Shown here piece by piece: positions 46,249 through 56,830 of a stretch of DNA of 64,000 bases. The DNA comes from PALSA-693 sp963834725. Lineage in GTDB: Bacteria > Actinomycetota > Acidimicrobiia > Acidimicrobiales > Palsa-688. Position numbers and translations under genes: made by a program. The notes beneath the pieces are model-generated. The model did not search any database, was not told where the DNA came from, and saw only the letters and a program-made list of their open reading frames with translations. The first letter of the stretch is position 1, and each line of letters begins with the position of its first letter. The stretch covers positions 3,472,001 through 3,536,000 of the forward strand of contig CAWICN010000001.1 in assembly GCA_963834725.1 (NCBI GenBank), written 5' to 3'.

Positions 46249-46339
46249 GCTACCCTTCCCACCAAGCCCACTAGCCCCGGGATCAACTGGGGAATTTCGA
46301 TGATCGACAGTGGGGAATTTCCGCGATCCGCGACACCAA

Positions 46340-46373
46340 GGTGGCGGGATCGGGAACACCGGGCTGTCCCTCG
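46340..46373 (-). pseudogene. middle 34-bp piece of the 542-codon unknown gene
   Basis: Encodes EGQPGVPDPATL. It is trapped between the right end of IS21 element 1 (CCAA duplication) and the left end of the IS1634-type element (CCTAGG duplication), linking the two larger pieces in frame. Confidence 0.8.
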
Positions 46374-46549
46374 CCTAGGCCCGTTTTCCGCACCTGGATG
46401 AGGTAACCCTGGCTGATCGCCGCCGAGTTCCCCTTGTATTGGCTGGGTTTTGGGCCTCTGGGTGGGGGTTCGGGCTGAGATGTGTTGTGCCAACGGGGCG
46501 AATGACATGCTTGTTATTTGTGGGTCGCTCGTGCTAGGGTTGTGCCAAC

Positions 46550-48328
46550 ATGTATCCCCGGGTGAAGCGTGTCCGGCGCGGCGATCAGGTGCACGAGTAC
46601 GTGCAACTGGTAGAAGGCCACCGCCACGGCGGCAAGGTCCGCCAGCGTGTTGTGGCAACCCTCGGTCGTTTGGATGAGCTGAAGGCCTCCGGCCAGCTGG
46701 ACCGCTGGGCCGGCGCGTTCGCCCGGCTGGACCCGCCCCCGGTGGGCACCCGCCGCGAGGTCGGCCCGCTTTTGCTGGTGGCCCACTACCTCAGACGTTT
46801 GGGCCTGGCCGGACTGGTCGACCAGGTCGCTTCCATGCGGGGACGGTCACTGCTCACCCATGGCGAGGTGATCGCCGCCCTGGTCGCCAATCGCCTGGCC
46901 GGCCCCGCCCCCCTTTATGACATAGCCGGATGGGCGTCGCAGGCGGCGATGGCCGAGCTGTTCGACGTGCCGGCGGGCCTATTGAACGACGACCGGCTCG
47001 GCCGGGCCCTCGACGCCCTCGCACCCAAGGCCGAGGACCTGCGGGGTCGGCTGCTTTTGCGCACCATCGAGCGTTTCCGCGTTGTCGACGCCGGCCGGCT
47101 TCATCTCGATCTGACCGGGGTGCGCTTCGCCGGCAGCTACGAGAACTCTGCCCTGGTGAAGAAGGGTTGGGCGGCGGATGGCAGCATCGGCCGGCAGATC
47201 AAGACACTACAGGCGTCCACCAAAACCGGTGTGGCGCTGTACTTCCGTCCCCACCAGGGCGCCTCGGGCGAGCCGCCGGCGTTCATGGACGCCATCGACA
47301 CCCTCGTGAAGGCGCTGCCGCCCGGCCTGGTGGTCGTGGCCGACTCCGGCCTTGGCCATTTGGAGAACCTGTGCGCTCTTGACACCACGGGCGTGGGTTT
47401 CGTGGTGCCGCTACGCGCCGATACCGGCTGGGCGCAACGATTCACCCAACAGGTCCCCGCCGGCCTGTCCGCTCTGCGCCGCCTCGACTACTGCTCGCAG
47501 CGCGAACGGCGGCTCCCACCCCAAAAGCGCACCGTATGGAAAGGAGTCTTGCGTCCCTTCCCCGTCGCAGACGGCGACGGCGACACCCACCATCTGCGCG
47601 TCGGCTACATCTTCTCCTCCGAAGAGGCCGCCTCTGTCGCCGACGCCCGCACCCGACGTCTAGAAAAGGCCCAGGCCGCTCTGGGGCGGATCCGCAACGG
47701 CTTGGGCGGCCGCTACTACAAAACCAAATCTCAAGTCGACGCCAAGGTCGCACAGATCCTCGCAGACGGTGTGGCCGGACTCATCTCCGTCACCACCGGC
47801 GAATCCGACGGCAAACCGACCATCACCTGGACCGTCGACCGAGACGCTATGGCCAAAGCCGGCGAGCTCGACGGGCTCTACGCGCTGGCCACCAACCTCG
47901 CCGACCCACACGGCCGCAGCCTCAACTCCCTCGACGTGCTTCGCATCTACAAAGACCAGTGGATCGACGAGCAACGCCACCGCGATCTAAAACAGGCCCT
48001 GCACGTTCGGCCGGTGTTTCTCCACAACGACGCCCGCATCGAAGCGCTCATCGCCGTGATCGGCATCGCCCTGCTCATCTTCGGGCTCATCGAAGCCGAA
48101 CTTCGCGCCGCTCTGGGCGAAGAAAACACCCTGCCGGGCATCTTGCCCGAAGGCCGCGCCGCCAAACCAACCGCCCGCGCCGCCCTCGCCGCCTTCGACG
48201 GTCTGTGCGCCACCTACACCGCCGGCGGCCTGGTCCTCGACCCGCTCAGCCACACCCAGCGGGTCATCCTCGCCCTGCTCGCCATCCCCCTCCCGTGGCC
48301 CGAAGCCACCCAGGAACAACGAACATGA
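46550..48328 (+). CDS. IS1634-family transposase
   Basis: A 592-residue DDE transposase: YPRVKRVRRGDQVHEYVQLV at the start, DLTGVRFAGSY (first Asp), GLVVVADSGLG (second Asp), and the Y-(2)-R-(3)-E-(6)-K-like segment near IYKDQWIDEQRHRDLKQALH, with VRPVFLHNDARIEALIAVIG after it, typical of IS1634/IS4 enzymes. The ATG at 46550 gives the full family length. Intact. Confidence 0.88.
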   Translation: MYPRVKRVRRGDQVHEYVQLVEGHRHGGKVRQRVVATLGRLDELKASGQLDRWAGAFARLDPPPVGTRREVGPLLLVAHYLRRLGLAGLVDQVASMRGRSLLTHGEVIAALVANRLAGPAPLYDIAGWASQAAMAELFDVPAGLLNDDRLGRALDALAPKAEDLRGRLLLRTIERFRVVDAGRLHLDLTGVRFAGSYENSALVKKGWAADGSIGRQIKTLQASTKTGVALYFRPHQGASGEPPAFMDAIDTLVKALPPGLVVVADSGLGHLENLCALDTTGVGFVVPLRADTGWAQRFTQQVPAGLSALRRLDYCSQRERRLPPQKRTVWKGVLRPFPVADGDGDTHHLRVGYIFSSEEAASVADARTRRLEKAQAALGRIRNGLGGRYYKTKSQVDAKVAQILADGVAGLISVTTGESDGKPTITWTVDRDAMAKAGELDGLYALATNLADPHGRSLNSLDVLRIYKDQWIDEQRHRDLKQALHVRPVFLHNDARIEALIAVIGIALLIFGLIEAELRAALGEENTLPGILPEGRAAKPTARAALAAFDGLCATYTAGGLVLDPLSHTQRVILALLAIPLPWPEATQEQRT

Positions 48329-48693
48329 CCCCTATCGCCACCATGCCGACCGCGTGGTGCCGGCTCAACACCGCCCTCCAAGCTCGCCGCCCGGTCCAGG
48401 TCTCCTACCACGGCCGCTGCCGCCTCATCTGCCCCCACGCCCTCGGATGGCACAACGGCCGGGCCATGGTTCTCGGCTACCAGACCGGCGGGCAGACCAG
48501 CACAGGAACCCTCCACCCCGATCCCCGCAAGCGGTGGCGATGCATGTACCTCGACGAAATCGACCAAATCGTCGACGCTGACCCGAAAAGCCCATGGCAA
48601 AGCGCCGACAACTACAACCACTCGCAACCCTTCCCCGTCATCGACCAGATCGCCACGGCCATCACCCCCGACGGTCCTAACCCCAGCCAGTGA
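48325..48693 (+). CDS. WYL-like passenger protein in the IS1634 element
   Basis: 122 residues; the ATG overlaps the transposase stop (ATGA). ALQARRPVQVSYHGRCRLIC, PHALGWHNGRAMVLGYQTGG and MYLDEIDQIVDAD recall the WYL ligand-binding fold of bacterial regulators. It lies inside the inverted repeats, so it moves with the element. Its job (regulation of the transposase or nucleic-acid sensing) is unknown. Confidence 0.6.
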   Translation: MTPIATMPTAWCRLNTALQARRPVQVSYHGRCRLICPHALGWHNGRAMVLGYQTGGQTSTGTLHPDPRKRWRCMYLDEIDQIVDADPKSPWQSADNYNHSQPFPVIDQIATAITPDGPNPSQ

Positions 48694-48744
48694 GGCGACC
48701 CCTAAGACCGGGGGAACTAACCCTCAAACGGTGCGGAAAACGGG

Positions 48745-49886
48745 CCTAGGGCGGCCAAGAAGCGGGCGTTGCTGGCTGCCCCGAGTCGCCGCAAAGATCG
48801 CCAGTTATCGGCGTTGAGGGTTTTGTGCAGAGCGAAGTCCTGCGGGTTGTTCATGGTGGTCTCCACCCGGAGCGCCCGGCCTTCCTTGAGGTACGCCTTC
48901 GCTTTGGAGGATTTGTAGTGGATCTGCAGTTGGGGGCGGACATCGCGGGTGATGATCTCGGTGGCGAAGCGGCCCGGGGTTTTGTGCCGGCCCCGGTTGA
49001 CCACGGCCCGGTCGATCACCAAAGAGACCTGTTCCCGACGACCGAGGTCGAGATGGCAGCCGATAGCAGTCTCGAACCAGGCCCGGCCCCGGCGGGGCTG
49101 ATCGAACACGGCGGTGTCGGAGATCTCCAGCTGGGCGATCGAGAACGCCCAGTCGAAGCCGACCCGCCGATCGGCGAGGGTGAGCGGGTCGGGCATGACC
49201 GTCATCATCCGGCGCAACAGGTCTCGCACATGTCCGGCGCCCAAGCGGGCGCAGATGCGGTGAGCCTGTGCGGGGTCCTGCACGGCGCCCAGCCCGTTGT
49301 CGAGCGCCTGGAAGCCAACCCCGGCTTTGGCTAGCTGACGTTTGGCCCATTCGTGCCCGTTGGCGTTGATCCACAGCGGATAGGGGGCGTAACTGCACAG
49401 CCGCAGAGAGGTCGGCCCCCACTGGTCGTCGGCGAAGTAGAAGTACCAGTGGTCGGGCATCGCCGACTGGCGCCGCCACCCGATGTGGGGATGGTTGGGC
49501 CGGTGAGCGGCGTGGCTGGCATCGACGAAACCTCGCCACGAACTGGTCCGCTCCTGGGCCTTGCCCACCAGCACCAACCCGAAACTTCCCGCCATGGCGG
49601 CTACGTCTTGGTAGGGGCGGGCCATGTCCTCCTTGGACTGGCCAACCTTGAAGCGCACCCCCGGCACCTCCGCCGCCCTCACCAGCGCCTCGAGCTGGCC
49701 GACCAGCCGGTCATGGTTACGGTTCAGCGCTGCCGGCGAGGGCATGGTGTTGCCCCGCTCCACCAGGAACTTGACCATCCCGCCCTCATACATCAAGCCG
49801 GGGATGTAGCCCCTGATGCCGATACGGTCCACCGAGGTGCAGCGGAAGCTGACATGCTCGGCCAGTAAACTGGCTACGGTCCCCAT
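48745..49886 (-). pseudogene. N-terminal part of the 542-codon unknown gene
   Basis: About 380 codons: SFRCTSVDRIGIRGYIPGLM, YFYFADDQWGPTSLRLCSYA, LWINANGHEWAKRQLAKAGV and YKSSKAKAYLKEGRALRVET. The frame itself is intact but runs into the IS1634 end and stops (FSAPFEG-stop). The whole protein, with a C-terminal winged-helix-like region, is of a type often found among actinobacterial mobile DNA. I do not know its function; the basic, aromatic-rich central part suggests nucleic-acid binding. Confidence 0.8.
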
Positions 49887-49958
49887 AGCGTCCTCCTCTC
49901 CGACCGTTGGCCCGGTCAGAAAACGGGTTTGAGTTGATCCCAGGACGCTATGGGGACC
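49878..49958. repeat. 17-bp inverted repeat spanning two facing ATGGGGACC starts
   Basis: GGTCCCCATAGCGTCCT (49878-49894) and its exact complement (49942-49958), 47 bp apart. Each arm contains ATGGGGACC read outward: the minus-strand copy is the start of the 542-codon gene, the plus-strand copy opens MGTDLSLLLDAPTDRHRDAP, which stops after about 30 codons. This may be divergent duplicated leaders or a hairpin controlling the start. Confidence 0.6.
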
Positions 49959-50016
49959 GACCTTTCCCTGCTACTTGACGCACCGACCGACCGGCACAGG
50001 GATGCTCCTACGTTTG

Positions 50017-50430
50017 TCAAGACCCAACGTTTGCTTTTTTGATGGTGTTGATGAGTCGGGCGGTGTCGGCTCTGAGGTTGTCGACGGTGTAGGTGCGGTA
50101 GAGGGGTAGGCGGGCTCGGGCGTAGTCGAGGTCGGCGTCGAGCCAGTCGGCGAGGAAGTGGAGGAGGCTGACGAGCTCGACGGTGGCCTGCTCGAGGGTG
50201 GGGTGTTGCTGGGTGGGGGTGTCGGTGGTGTGGGGTCCGAGGACCTCGATGATGTGGTCGGCGAGGTGCTCGGCTGCGGCGCGGCGCAGCCCGACGGTGG
50301 GTATGACGGCTCGGTCGCCGCAGCGCAGTCGTATCAGCCAGGCTTGGTCGGGTGGCCGCCCGCGGGAGCTGGCCGAGCCATAGTCGACCTCGACGACTAT
50401 GGGTGTGGGCGCGTGGGGCTGGAGTGGCAT
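50017..50430 (-). CDS. hypothetical protein beside the IS110 transposase
   Basis: 137 residues; AAAAGGAG lies 8 bp before the ATG. Composition is normal: IVVEVDYGSASSRGR, a helical centre (EHLADHIIEVLG) and ELVSLLHFLADWLDADLDYA. No domain recognised. Proteins of this kind are common next to mobile elements in actinobacteria; whether it belongs to the IS110 element is not known. Confidence 0.55.
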   Translation of the reverse strand: MPLQPHAPTPIVVEVDYGSASSRGRPPDQAWLIRLRCGDRAVIPTVGLRRAAAEHLADHIIEVLGPHTTDTPTQQHPTLEQATVELVSLLHFLADWLDADLDYARARLPLYRTYTVDNLRADTARLINTIKKANVGS

Positions 50431-50655
50431 TAGCGGTTCTCCTTTTGGGGTGGGGCGTCGGCAACCGGGGAGCGGACAAGACAGGGATGAGCCACTCGGG
50501 GGGAGGGCAAGCTCTTACCAAGACAGCAGGCCCTGGTCGTCGATGCGACGGAGGGGGCTCGCGGCGGCGGGCCGGCAAATCCCTGTGAGGGCAACTCCCG
50601 ATCCCGATCGGGGTGCCAGCCGGCTTTGGGGCCAGACCTGCCGCCGCGGGCGGCT

Positions 50656-51702
50656 TTAGGGGTGAGGAAGCTGTTTGTAGACCTCGCGGGCGACGTAGCG
50701 TTTGAGGACCCGGACGATCTCGGGCTTGGATCGGCCTTCTTCGAGCCGGCGGGCCATGTACGCCTGGGTGCGGGCGTCGGATCCCAGGCGGGTGAACACG
50801 ATGCGCCACAGCGCTGAGTTGGCCTGGCGGTCGCCGCCGCGGTCGAGCCTGTAGCGGGTGACCTTACCCGAGGACGCCTGGATGGGCGCCACCCCGCACA
50901 GGTGCGCCCAGGCGGCCTCGGACCGCAGCCGACCGGGGTTGTCCCCGGCGGTGACCAAAAGCGCAGCGGCGGTGTCAACACCCACTCCGGCCAAGTCGAG
51001 CAGCCCGGGGGCAACCTCTTGGACCAGCTCGCCCAAAAGCTCGTCGATGGCGGTCTTCTCCCCATCGAGGGCCACAACACGCCGTCCCAGGATGCGCAGG
51101 GCCGTCTTGGTGGCGAAGATGACCGGGTCGCCGCCCGCCCGGGGGCGCAGCGCGGCAGCCTCGGCCGCCAACCGCTGGCGAGAGATGCTCGCGAGACGCT
51201 CGCGCAGCTCATCGGGGGCGGTGAAGCCTAGGTGGCGGATCTGGTTGAGCACGGCGATCTTGGTTGAGCGGGCCGAGCGCTTGGCCACGACCAGCGCCCG
51301 GATTGCCTCCACATTGCCGTCGCGGGTCTTGGCCGCCCCCGCCGCCCTGCCCCCCTGGGCGGCTCTGGCAGCCTCGATCGCGTCGAGGGGATCCGACTTG
51401 CCCTGCCGGCGGCGTGCCTGGCGGTTGGGCCGGTCGACCTCGACCACCTCTACCCCCGCGCCGCGCAAGAACCGGGCCAGGCCAGCCCCATACGAGCCGG
51501 TCCCCTCGACCCCCACCCGGCTGACCGTCCCCAACCCTTCCAGCCAACCCAGCAGCCCTCGATGACTGGCCCGATTCGTAGGGAACTCCTGGACGTCCAA
51601 CAGACCGCCGATGTCGTCGAGAGCGGCGGCCACATGCACCTCCAGGTGGGTGTCAACACCACCCGTCACCGGGCGCGTGGCATCTAGAGTTGTCATTGCC
51701 AT
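50656..51702 (-). CDS. IS110-family transposase
   Basis: 348 residues. The N-terminal DEDD RuvC-like domain shows GGVDTHLEVHVAA, GVEGTGSYGAGL, and KSDPLDAIEAARAAQ; the C-terminal transposase_20 domain has APGLLDLAGVGVDTAAALLV and HLCGVAPIQASSGKVTRYRL with the conserved serine. The element moves by a seeker-RNA guided mechanism in known relatives; the noncoding ends were not delimited here because IS110 lacks clear inverted repeats. The frame is intact. Confidence 0.93.
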   Translation of the reverse strand: MAMTTLDATRPVTGGVDTHLEVHVAAALDDIGGLLDVQEFPTNRASHRGLLGWLEGLGTVSRVGVEGTGSYGAGLARFLRGAGVEVVEVDRPNRQARRRQGKSDPLDAIEAARAAQGGRAAGAAKTRDGNVEAIRALVVAKRSARSTKIAVLNQIRHLGFTAPDELRERLASISRQRLAAEAAALRPRAGGDPVIFATKTALRILGRRVVALDGEKTAIDELLGELVQEVAPGLLDLAGVGVDTAAALLVTAGDNPGRLRSEAAWAHLCGVAPIQASSGKVTRYRLDRGGDRQANSALWRIVFTRLGSDARTQAYMARRLEEGRSKPEIVRVLKRYVAREVYKQLPHP

Positions 51703-52108
51703 CCCTTCTGTTCGCTTTCAGCCCAAGGGGTGGCACACGCCGCCCGACACCAGGTGCGGCGGCGGTGCGATCGTCCTGGGTCAACAGGGCGATCCACCGC
51801 ACCAACGGCCGGCACATGCCAGTTGTCCAAGCTGGCTCCCGTTCGACAAAAACTGATTTCAGACAGAACGGTTGACCGTCAACCGAATATCAAGTCAGAA
51901 CCGAAGCCAGGCGAGCAGACCGTAATAGGCTCCACGAACGCATTGGTGGATCCACGATCAGCACCCCCTCATACTCCCTGCCGGCTTGGCCGGCCCGACA
52001 GCAGACCAGCAGCCATCATGGCCGGCCCAAAACCGAGTGACCTCAGACCCCCCAATCGCAACCCCGCCTACCCTGGCCGCGGCGCCTTACCACGTCTGAG
52101 GCCGCTCG
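51703..52108. other. intergenic region, about 400 bp
   Basis: Between the IS110 transposase start and the ferredoxin end. It probably contains an IS110 end and its noncoding RNA, but no boundary is visible. Confidence 0.4.
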
Positions 52109-52342
52109 CTAAGACTCGATGAAGATGCATTCGCCTGGGCATTCCTCGGAGGCTTCGGTGACAGCGCTCTCCAAGTCGGAGGGGACTTGGGCCGTTCCTG
52201 CGGCACCGCCGGGGTCTGATTTCACGTCGGTGGCCTCTTTGACGTAGGCGAGGCCGTCGTCGAGCAGGGTGAAGACGGCGGGGGCGATCTCTTCGCACAG
52301 CCCGTCGCCGGTGCAGAGATCCTGGTCGATCCAGACCTTCAT
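52109..52342 (-). CDS. single-cluster ferredoxin, CxxD type
   Basis: 77 residues: C10-TG-D13-GL-C16 and C68-P near the C-terminus (EECPGECIF). The second Cys of the usual CxxCxxC is replaced by Asp, as in ferredoxins holding a 3Fe-4S or an Asp-ligated 4Fe-4S cluster. It probably donates electrons to a P450 or to cluster assembly. It lies 48 bp after sufT with its own GGAG-type ribosome site and is likely the last gene of the suf transcript. A truncated copy is at 28603-28710. Confidence 0.88.
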   Translation of the reverse strand: MKVWIDQDLCTGDGLCEEIAPAVFTLLDDGLAYVKEATDVKSDPGGAAGTAQVPSDLESAVTEASEECPGECIFIES

Positions 52343-52390
52343 GGTGGGGTGTTCTCCTTGGGTGACATCAGTGAGGTCGGATTCGTGCGG

Positions 52391-52942
52391 TCAGTACAGT
52401 CCGAGTTCGAGGCGGGCGGCGTCGCTGAGACGGGTTTGGTCCCAGGGTGGGTCCCAGACGACTTCGACGTCGACCTCGCTTACGCCGGGCAGGGTCTGGA
52501 CCCGGGAGCGCACGTCGTGTTGGAGAATGTCGCCCATTCCGCACCCTGGGGCGGTCATCGACATTTTTATGTCGACCCGGTAGCTGCCGTCGGATTGCAC
52601 GTGCGCGTCGCATTGGTAGATCAGTCCGAGGTCGACGATGTTGACCGGGATCTCCGGGTCGAAGACGGTCTTCAGTTGTTCGATGACTTGCTCGTATTCG
52701 AAGGGGCCCCACGGCGATGCTTGGGCGCCGGCGGTGTCATCGGCGAGCCCGAGCGCCTGGACGTCTTGGGGGAAGATCCGTGCTAGTTGACCGGCCGCGG
52801 TCTGGATGGTGACGGTGCCGCCGAGGGCCTGGGTGACCACGATCTTCTCGCCGGCTTTCAGCGTCGTGGTCTGCCCGCTGGGGATGAGCGTGACATCGCA
52901 GTCCTGGACCAGTTCGACCGGCGTGGCTTGGGCGGGGCTCAT
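52391..52942 (-). CDS. sufT: Fe-S assembly protein SufT (DUF59/MIP18)
   Basis: 183 residues. The N-terminal half (TLIPSGQTTTLKAGEKIVVT) is the SufT-specific extension; the C-terminal DUF59 domain has VFDPEIPVNIVDLGLIYQ, MSMTAPGCGMGDILQHDV with the reactive Cys, and PPWDQTRLSDAARLELGLY. SufT helps maturation of Fe-S proteins, especially under high demand. The ATG overlaps the sufD stop (ATGA). Confidence 0.93.
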   Translation of the reverse strand: MSPAQATPVELVQDCDVTLIPSGQTTTLKAGEKIVVTQALGGTVTIQTAAGQLARIFPQDVQALGLADDTAGAQASPWGPFEYEQVIEQLKTVFDPEIPVNIVDLGLIYQCDAHVQSDGSYRVDIKMSMTAPGCGMGDILQHDVRSRVQTLPGVSEVDVEVVWDPPWDQTRLSDAARLELGLY

Positions 52943-54365
52943 CGCCGGCCGGTCCGATCGCCGTCGGTCGATGTTGTGTCGTCAGCAGGCGCCGGCCCGG
53001 GCCGGGTCGGCGATGGGTCGGGGGTGGGCTGTGTGGTGAGGTGGGCGGCGACCAGACCTTCGAGGTGGGTGCGCAGCGGCTCGACTGGGATGGTGTCGAG
53101 CATCTCGCGGGCGAAGGCGGCGGTGAGCATGGCCTTGGCCTGCTCGAGGGGCACTCCACGCGACCGGAGGTAGAAGATGGCGTCGGGGTCGAGCGCGCCG
53201 ACGGCGGCGCCGTGGGTGCATTTCACGTCGTCGGTGAGGATCTCGAGTCTGGGGCGGGTGTCGATCTCGGCGTGGTCGGAGAGCAGCAGGTTCTTGTTGG
53301 TCTGGCTGGCGTCGCTGCCTGGCGCTGCTGGGTGGACGACGATGCGTCCGTTGAACACTCCGTGGCCGCGGTCGCTGGCGATGCCTTTGTAGAGCTGGCG
53401 GCTGGTGCAGCGCGGGGCGGCGTGCTCGATCAGGGTCGGGTTGTCGTGGTGGCTGTCGCCTCCGGGCAGGTACAGGCCGTTGATGGTGGTGTGAGCGCCT
53501 TCGCCTTGGAGGCGGACCCTTACTTCGTGGCGAGCGATCCTCGAGCCGAGCGCCACCGACAGCGACGAGAACCGGCTGTCGGGGCCCTGGCGTACGTCGA
53601 GCAGCCCGAGATGGAATCCGGTGTCGGGTTCGTCTTGGATCTTGTAGTGCTCGACTGTCGCTTCGCGGCCGACGTCGACCTGGATCACGGCGTTGGTGCA
53701 CGCGGCGGCGCCAGCGTTCCCGGCGTAGGTTTCGACGACGGCCAGCCGGCTGCCCGGACCGGCCAGGATCATCGACCGGGGGTTGGACATGACCGGTGTT
53801 CCATGTCCGTCGGAATAGAAGAGCAGCTCGATGAGCCTGTCGACGAGCGTGCCGGCTGCGACGCGAATGACGGCGCCGTCGTCGGCCAGGGCGGTGTTGA
53901 GCGCGTCGAAGGCGTGGCCATGTCCGCCGGGCGCGGGTGAGAAGAGCGGTTCGAGGCCGGCGCCTCCGCTGGCGAGGGTCGACGCCAGGTTCGTCAGGGT
54001 CACCCCTGCGGGCAGGCGAGTCAAGGTTGACAGGTGAGGGGCGTAGAACCCGTTGACGAAGGTCATGCGTGCGATCGATGCGTCGATACTCGATCGGTCG
54101 ATCTCGCCCGGCGAGACCCAGCGGCCCGCGCCCGCCTCGGGGCGCTGGAACGACACGCCCAGCAGCGGCCCCAACGGCGTGTATCTCCAGTCTTCGTCCT
54201 TGCGCGTCGGGAACCCCCGCCGGGTGGCCCAGTCGGCCGCCGCCCGCCGAGCCTGGGTCAGCCACGCCGGGGCGGCACCGCCGGCCGGGCGCCCGAATCG
54301 GGACAGGAGTCCGGCGACCGTGGGGGTCGCGCCAGGCGGAGCTGGTGGCGCGGCCGTCAGCGAGG

Positions 54366-54369
<4 letters not shown>
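52939..54369 (-). CDS. sufD: Fe-S assembly scaffold subunit SufD
   Basis: 476 residues from the GTG at 54369, which overlaps the sufC stop (GTGA). N-terminal KDEDWRYTPLGPLL, then the beta-helix repeats (VEHYKIQDEPDTGFHLG, TTINGLYLPGGDSHHDNPTL) and the C-terminal HGAAVGALDPDAIFYLRSRG, then VPLEQAKAMLTAAFA. The invariant His in CTHGAAVG-like context is present. It pairs with SufB in the SufBC2D complex. Confidence 0.95.
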
Positions 54370-55132
<763 letters not shown>

Positions 55133-55133
<1 letters not shown>

Positions 55134-56578
55134 CACCCGACACTCCCTTCCAGGCTGACACTCAAGAGCCGGGTCGCCTCGACCGCGAACTCCATCGGCA
55201 GCTCCTTGAACACCTCGCGGCAAAAGCCGTTGACGATCATGGCCACCGCGTCCTCCTCGGAGATCCCCCGCTGGCGGCAGTAGAACAGCTGGTCGTCGCT
55301 GACCTTCGACGTCGACGCCTCGTGTTCGACCAGGGCGGAGGGGTGCTTCACCTCGATGTAAGGGAACGTGTGGGCACCGCTGTCGGCGCCGAGCAGCAAC
55401 GAGTCGCAGCGGGTGTGGTTCCTGGCTCCCTCCGCCGAGCGCAGCACCTTGACCAGCCCCCGGTAGGTGTTCTGGCCGTGACCGGCCGAGATCGCCTTCG
55501 ACACGATCGTGCTGTGGGTGTTCTTGCCGATATGGATCATCTTCGTTCCGGTGTCGGCTTGTTGACGGTTAGCGGTGAGAGCCACCGAGTAGAACTCCCC
55601 CACAGAGTTGTCCCCCTGCAGGATCACCCCCGGGTACTTCCAGGTGATCGCCGACCCAGTCTCGACCTGGGTCCAGGAAATCCTCGAGTTTGCCCCGGCG
55701 CACCTTCCTCGCTTGGTCACGAAGTTGTAGATGCCGCCCCGACCGTCGGCGTCGCCGGGATACCAGTTCTGGACCGTCGAGTACTTGATACGAGCCCCTT
55801 CGAGCGCCACCAGCTCCACCACTGCGGCGTGGAGCTGGTTCTCGTCACGCATCGGTGCCGTGCAACCCTCCAGGTAGCTGACATCCGCCCCCGCCTCGGC
55901 GACGATCAGGGTCCGCTCGAACTGGCCCGTCCCCGCCGCGTTGATACGGAAGTACGTGGACAGCTCCATGGGGCAGTGCACGCCCTTGGGGATGAAGCAG
56001 AACGACCCGTCGGTGAACACCGCCGAGTTGAGGGTCGCGAAAAAGTTGTCCCGGTAGGGCACCACCGACCCGAGATACGGACGTACCAGGTCAGGATGGT
56101 CCCGTACCGCCTCGGAGAACGAACAGAAGATGACGCCCACCTCGGCCAGCTTCTCCTTGAAGGTCGTGGCCACCGACACCGAGTCGACGATGGCGTCGAC
56201 CGCCACACCACTGAGCCGCTCCTGCTCGGCCAAAGAGATACCCAGCTTGTCGAACATGGCCCGAACCTCGGGATCGACCTCGTCCAGGCTGGCCAGCTCC
56301 GCCTTCGGCTTCGGGGCCGCGTAGTAGACGATGTCCTGATAGTCGATCGGCCCGTATTGGACGTTCTGCCACCGCGGCTCCTTCAACGTGACCCAGTGCC
56401 GGTAGGCCCGCAAACGCCACTCGACCAGCCAGTCCGGCTCCCCCTTCTTCGCCGAGATCAGCCGAATAACATCCTCGCTCAACCCCTTAGGAACCCTGTC
56501 GGTGTCCAGATCGGTCGAAAAACCATACCGGTACTCCTGGTTGGCGAACTCCCTGACTTGCTCAGAAACGCCCGTCAC
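55133..56578 (-). CDS. sufB: Fe-S assembly scaffold SufB
   Basis: 481 residues from the GTG at 56578, the start that gives the family length; a 40-codon longer frame begins in Arg-rich leader sequence. FSTDLDTDRVPKGLSEDVIR, FCFIPKGVHCPMELSTYFRI, CTAPMRDENQLHAAVVELVA, and the C-terminal Cys/Glu-containing core KHPSALVEHEASTSKVSDDQ, FYCRQRGISEEDAVAMIV. First gene of the suf operon, transcribed away from sufR. Confidence 0.96.
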
Positions 56579-56830
56579 GTCCGCCGCCCCACGACTCGAC
56601 AGCCCCCGACACCTCGGGAGGGCAACCCAGACGGACACGCGGCCCCGCCTGCGAAACCACGTGGCAGTCCGGCCAAGGCCAACATAGCCGGCCCCCAAGC
56701 CGACAGCCGCGTTCCCGCCTTGACGATTCTGGGACCTCTGGTCGTCGTAACGACGATCACCGCCATCTCCTCACCCCGCACAGTCCATCGCCAGCGGCGA
56801 GCCGGCTCGGCCATTTTGGATGCAGACAAC

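Larger units (their letters stand above)
39837..46335. mobile_element. IS21-family element 1, carrying a nested IS21-type element
   Basis: Left end TGTTGAGGATCACG (39837) and right end, read inward, TGTCGCGGATCGCG (46335). Both ends carry a second AAATTCCCCA-type repeat further in, as IS21 termini do. Target duplication CCAA at 39833-39836 and 46336-46339. It contains istA (frameshifted), istB and a zinc-finger accessory gene. Without the inserted element 42384-46025 (plus one ACAAGC) it would be about 2.85 kb. It lies inside the 542-codon gene. Confidence 0.87.
46380..48744. mobile_element. IS1634-type (IS4 superfamily) insertion sequence with a passenger gene
   Basis: Inverted repeats CCCGTTTTCCGCACC at 46380-46394 and complement at 48730-48744. 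Target duplication CCTAGG at 46374-46379 and 48745-48750; excision restores FLAALG-EGQPG in the interrupted gene. It is 2365 bp, with a transposase and a second gene overlapping it by 4 bp. Confidence 0.88.

Noticed and set aside
47536..48693. 385-codon frame over the IS1634 transposase
   Set aside because: Only its last 122 codons are coding (the WYL-like gene starting at 48325); the rest is a shadow frame.
52982..54265. 427-codon minus-strand frame inside sufD
   Set aside because: Arg-rich out-of-frame shadow of sufD.
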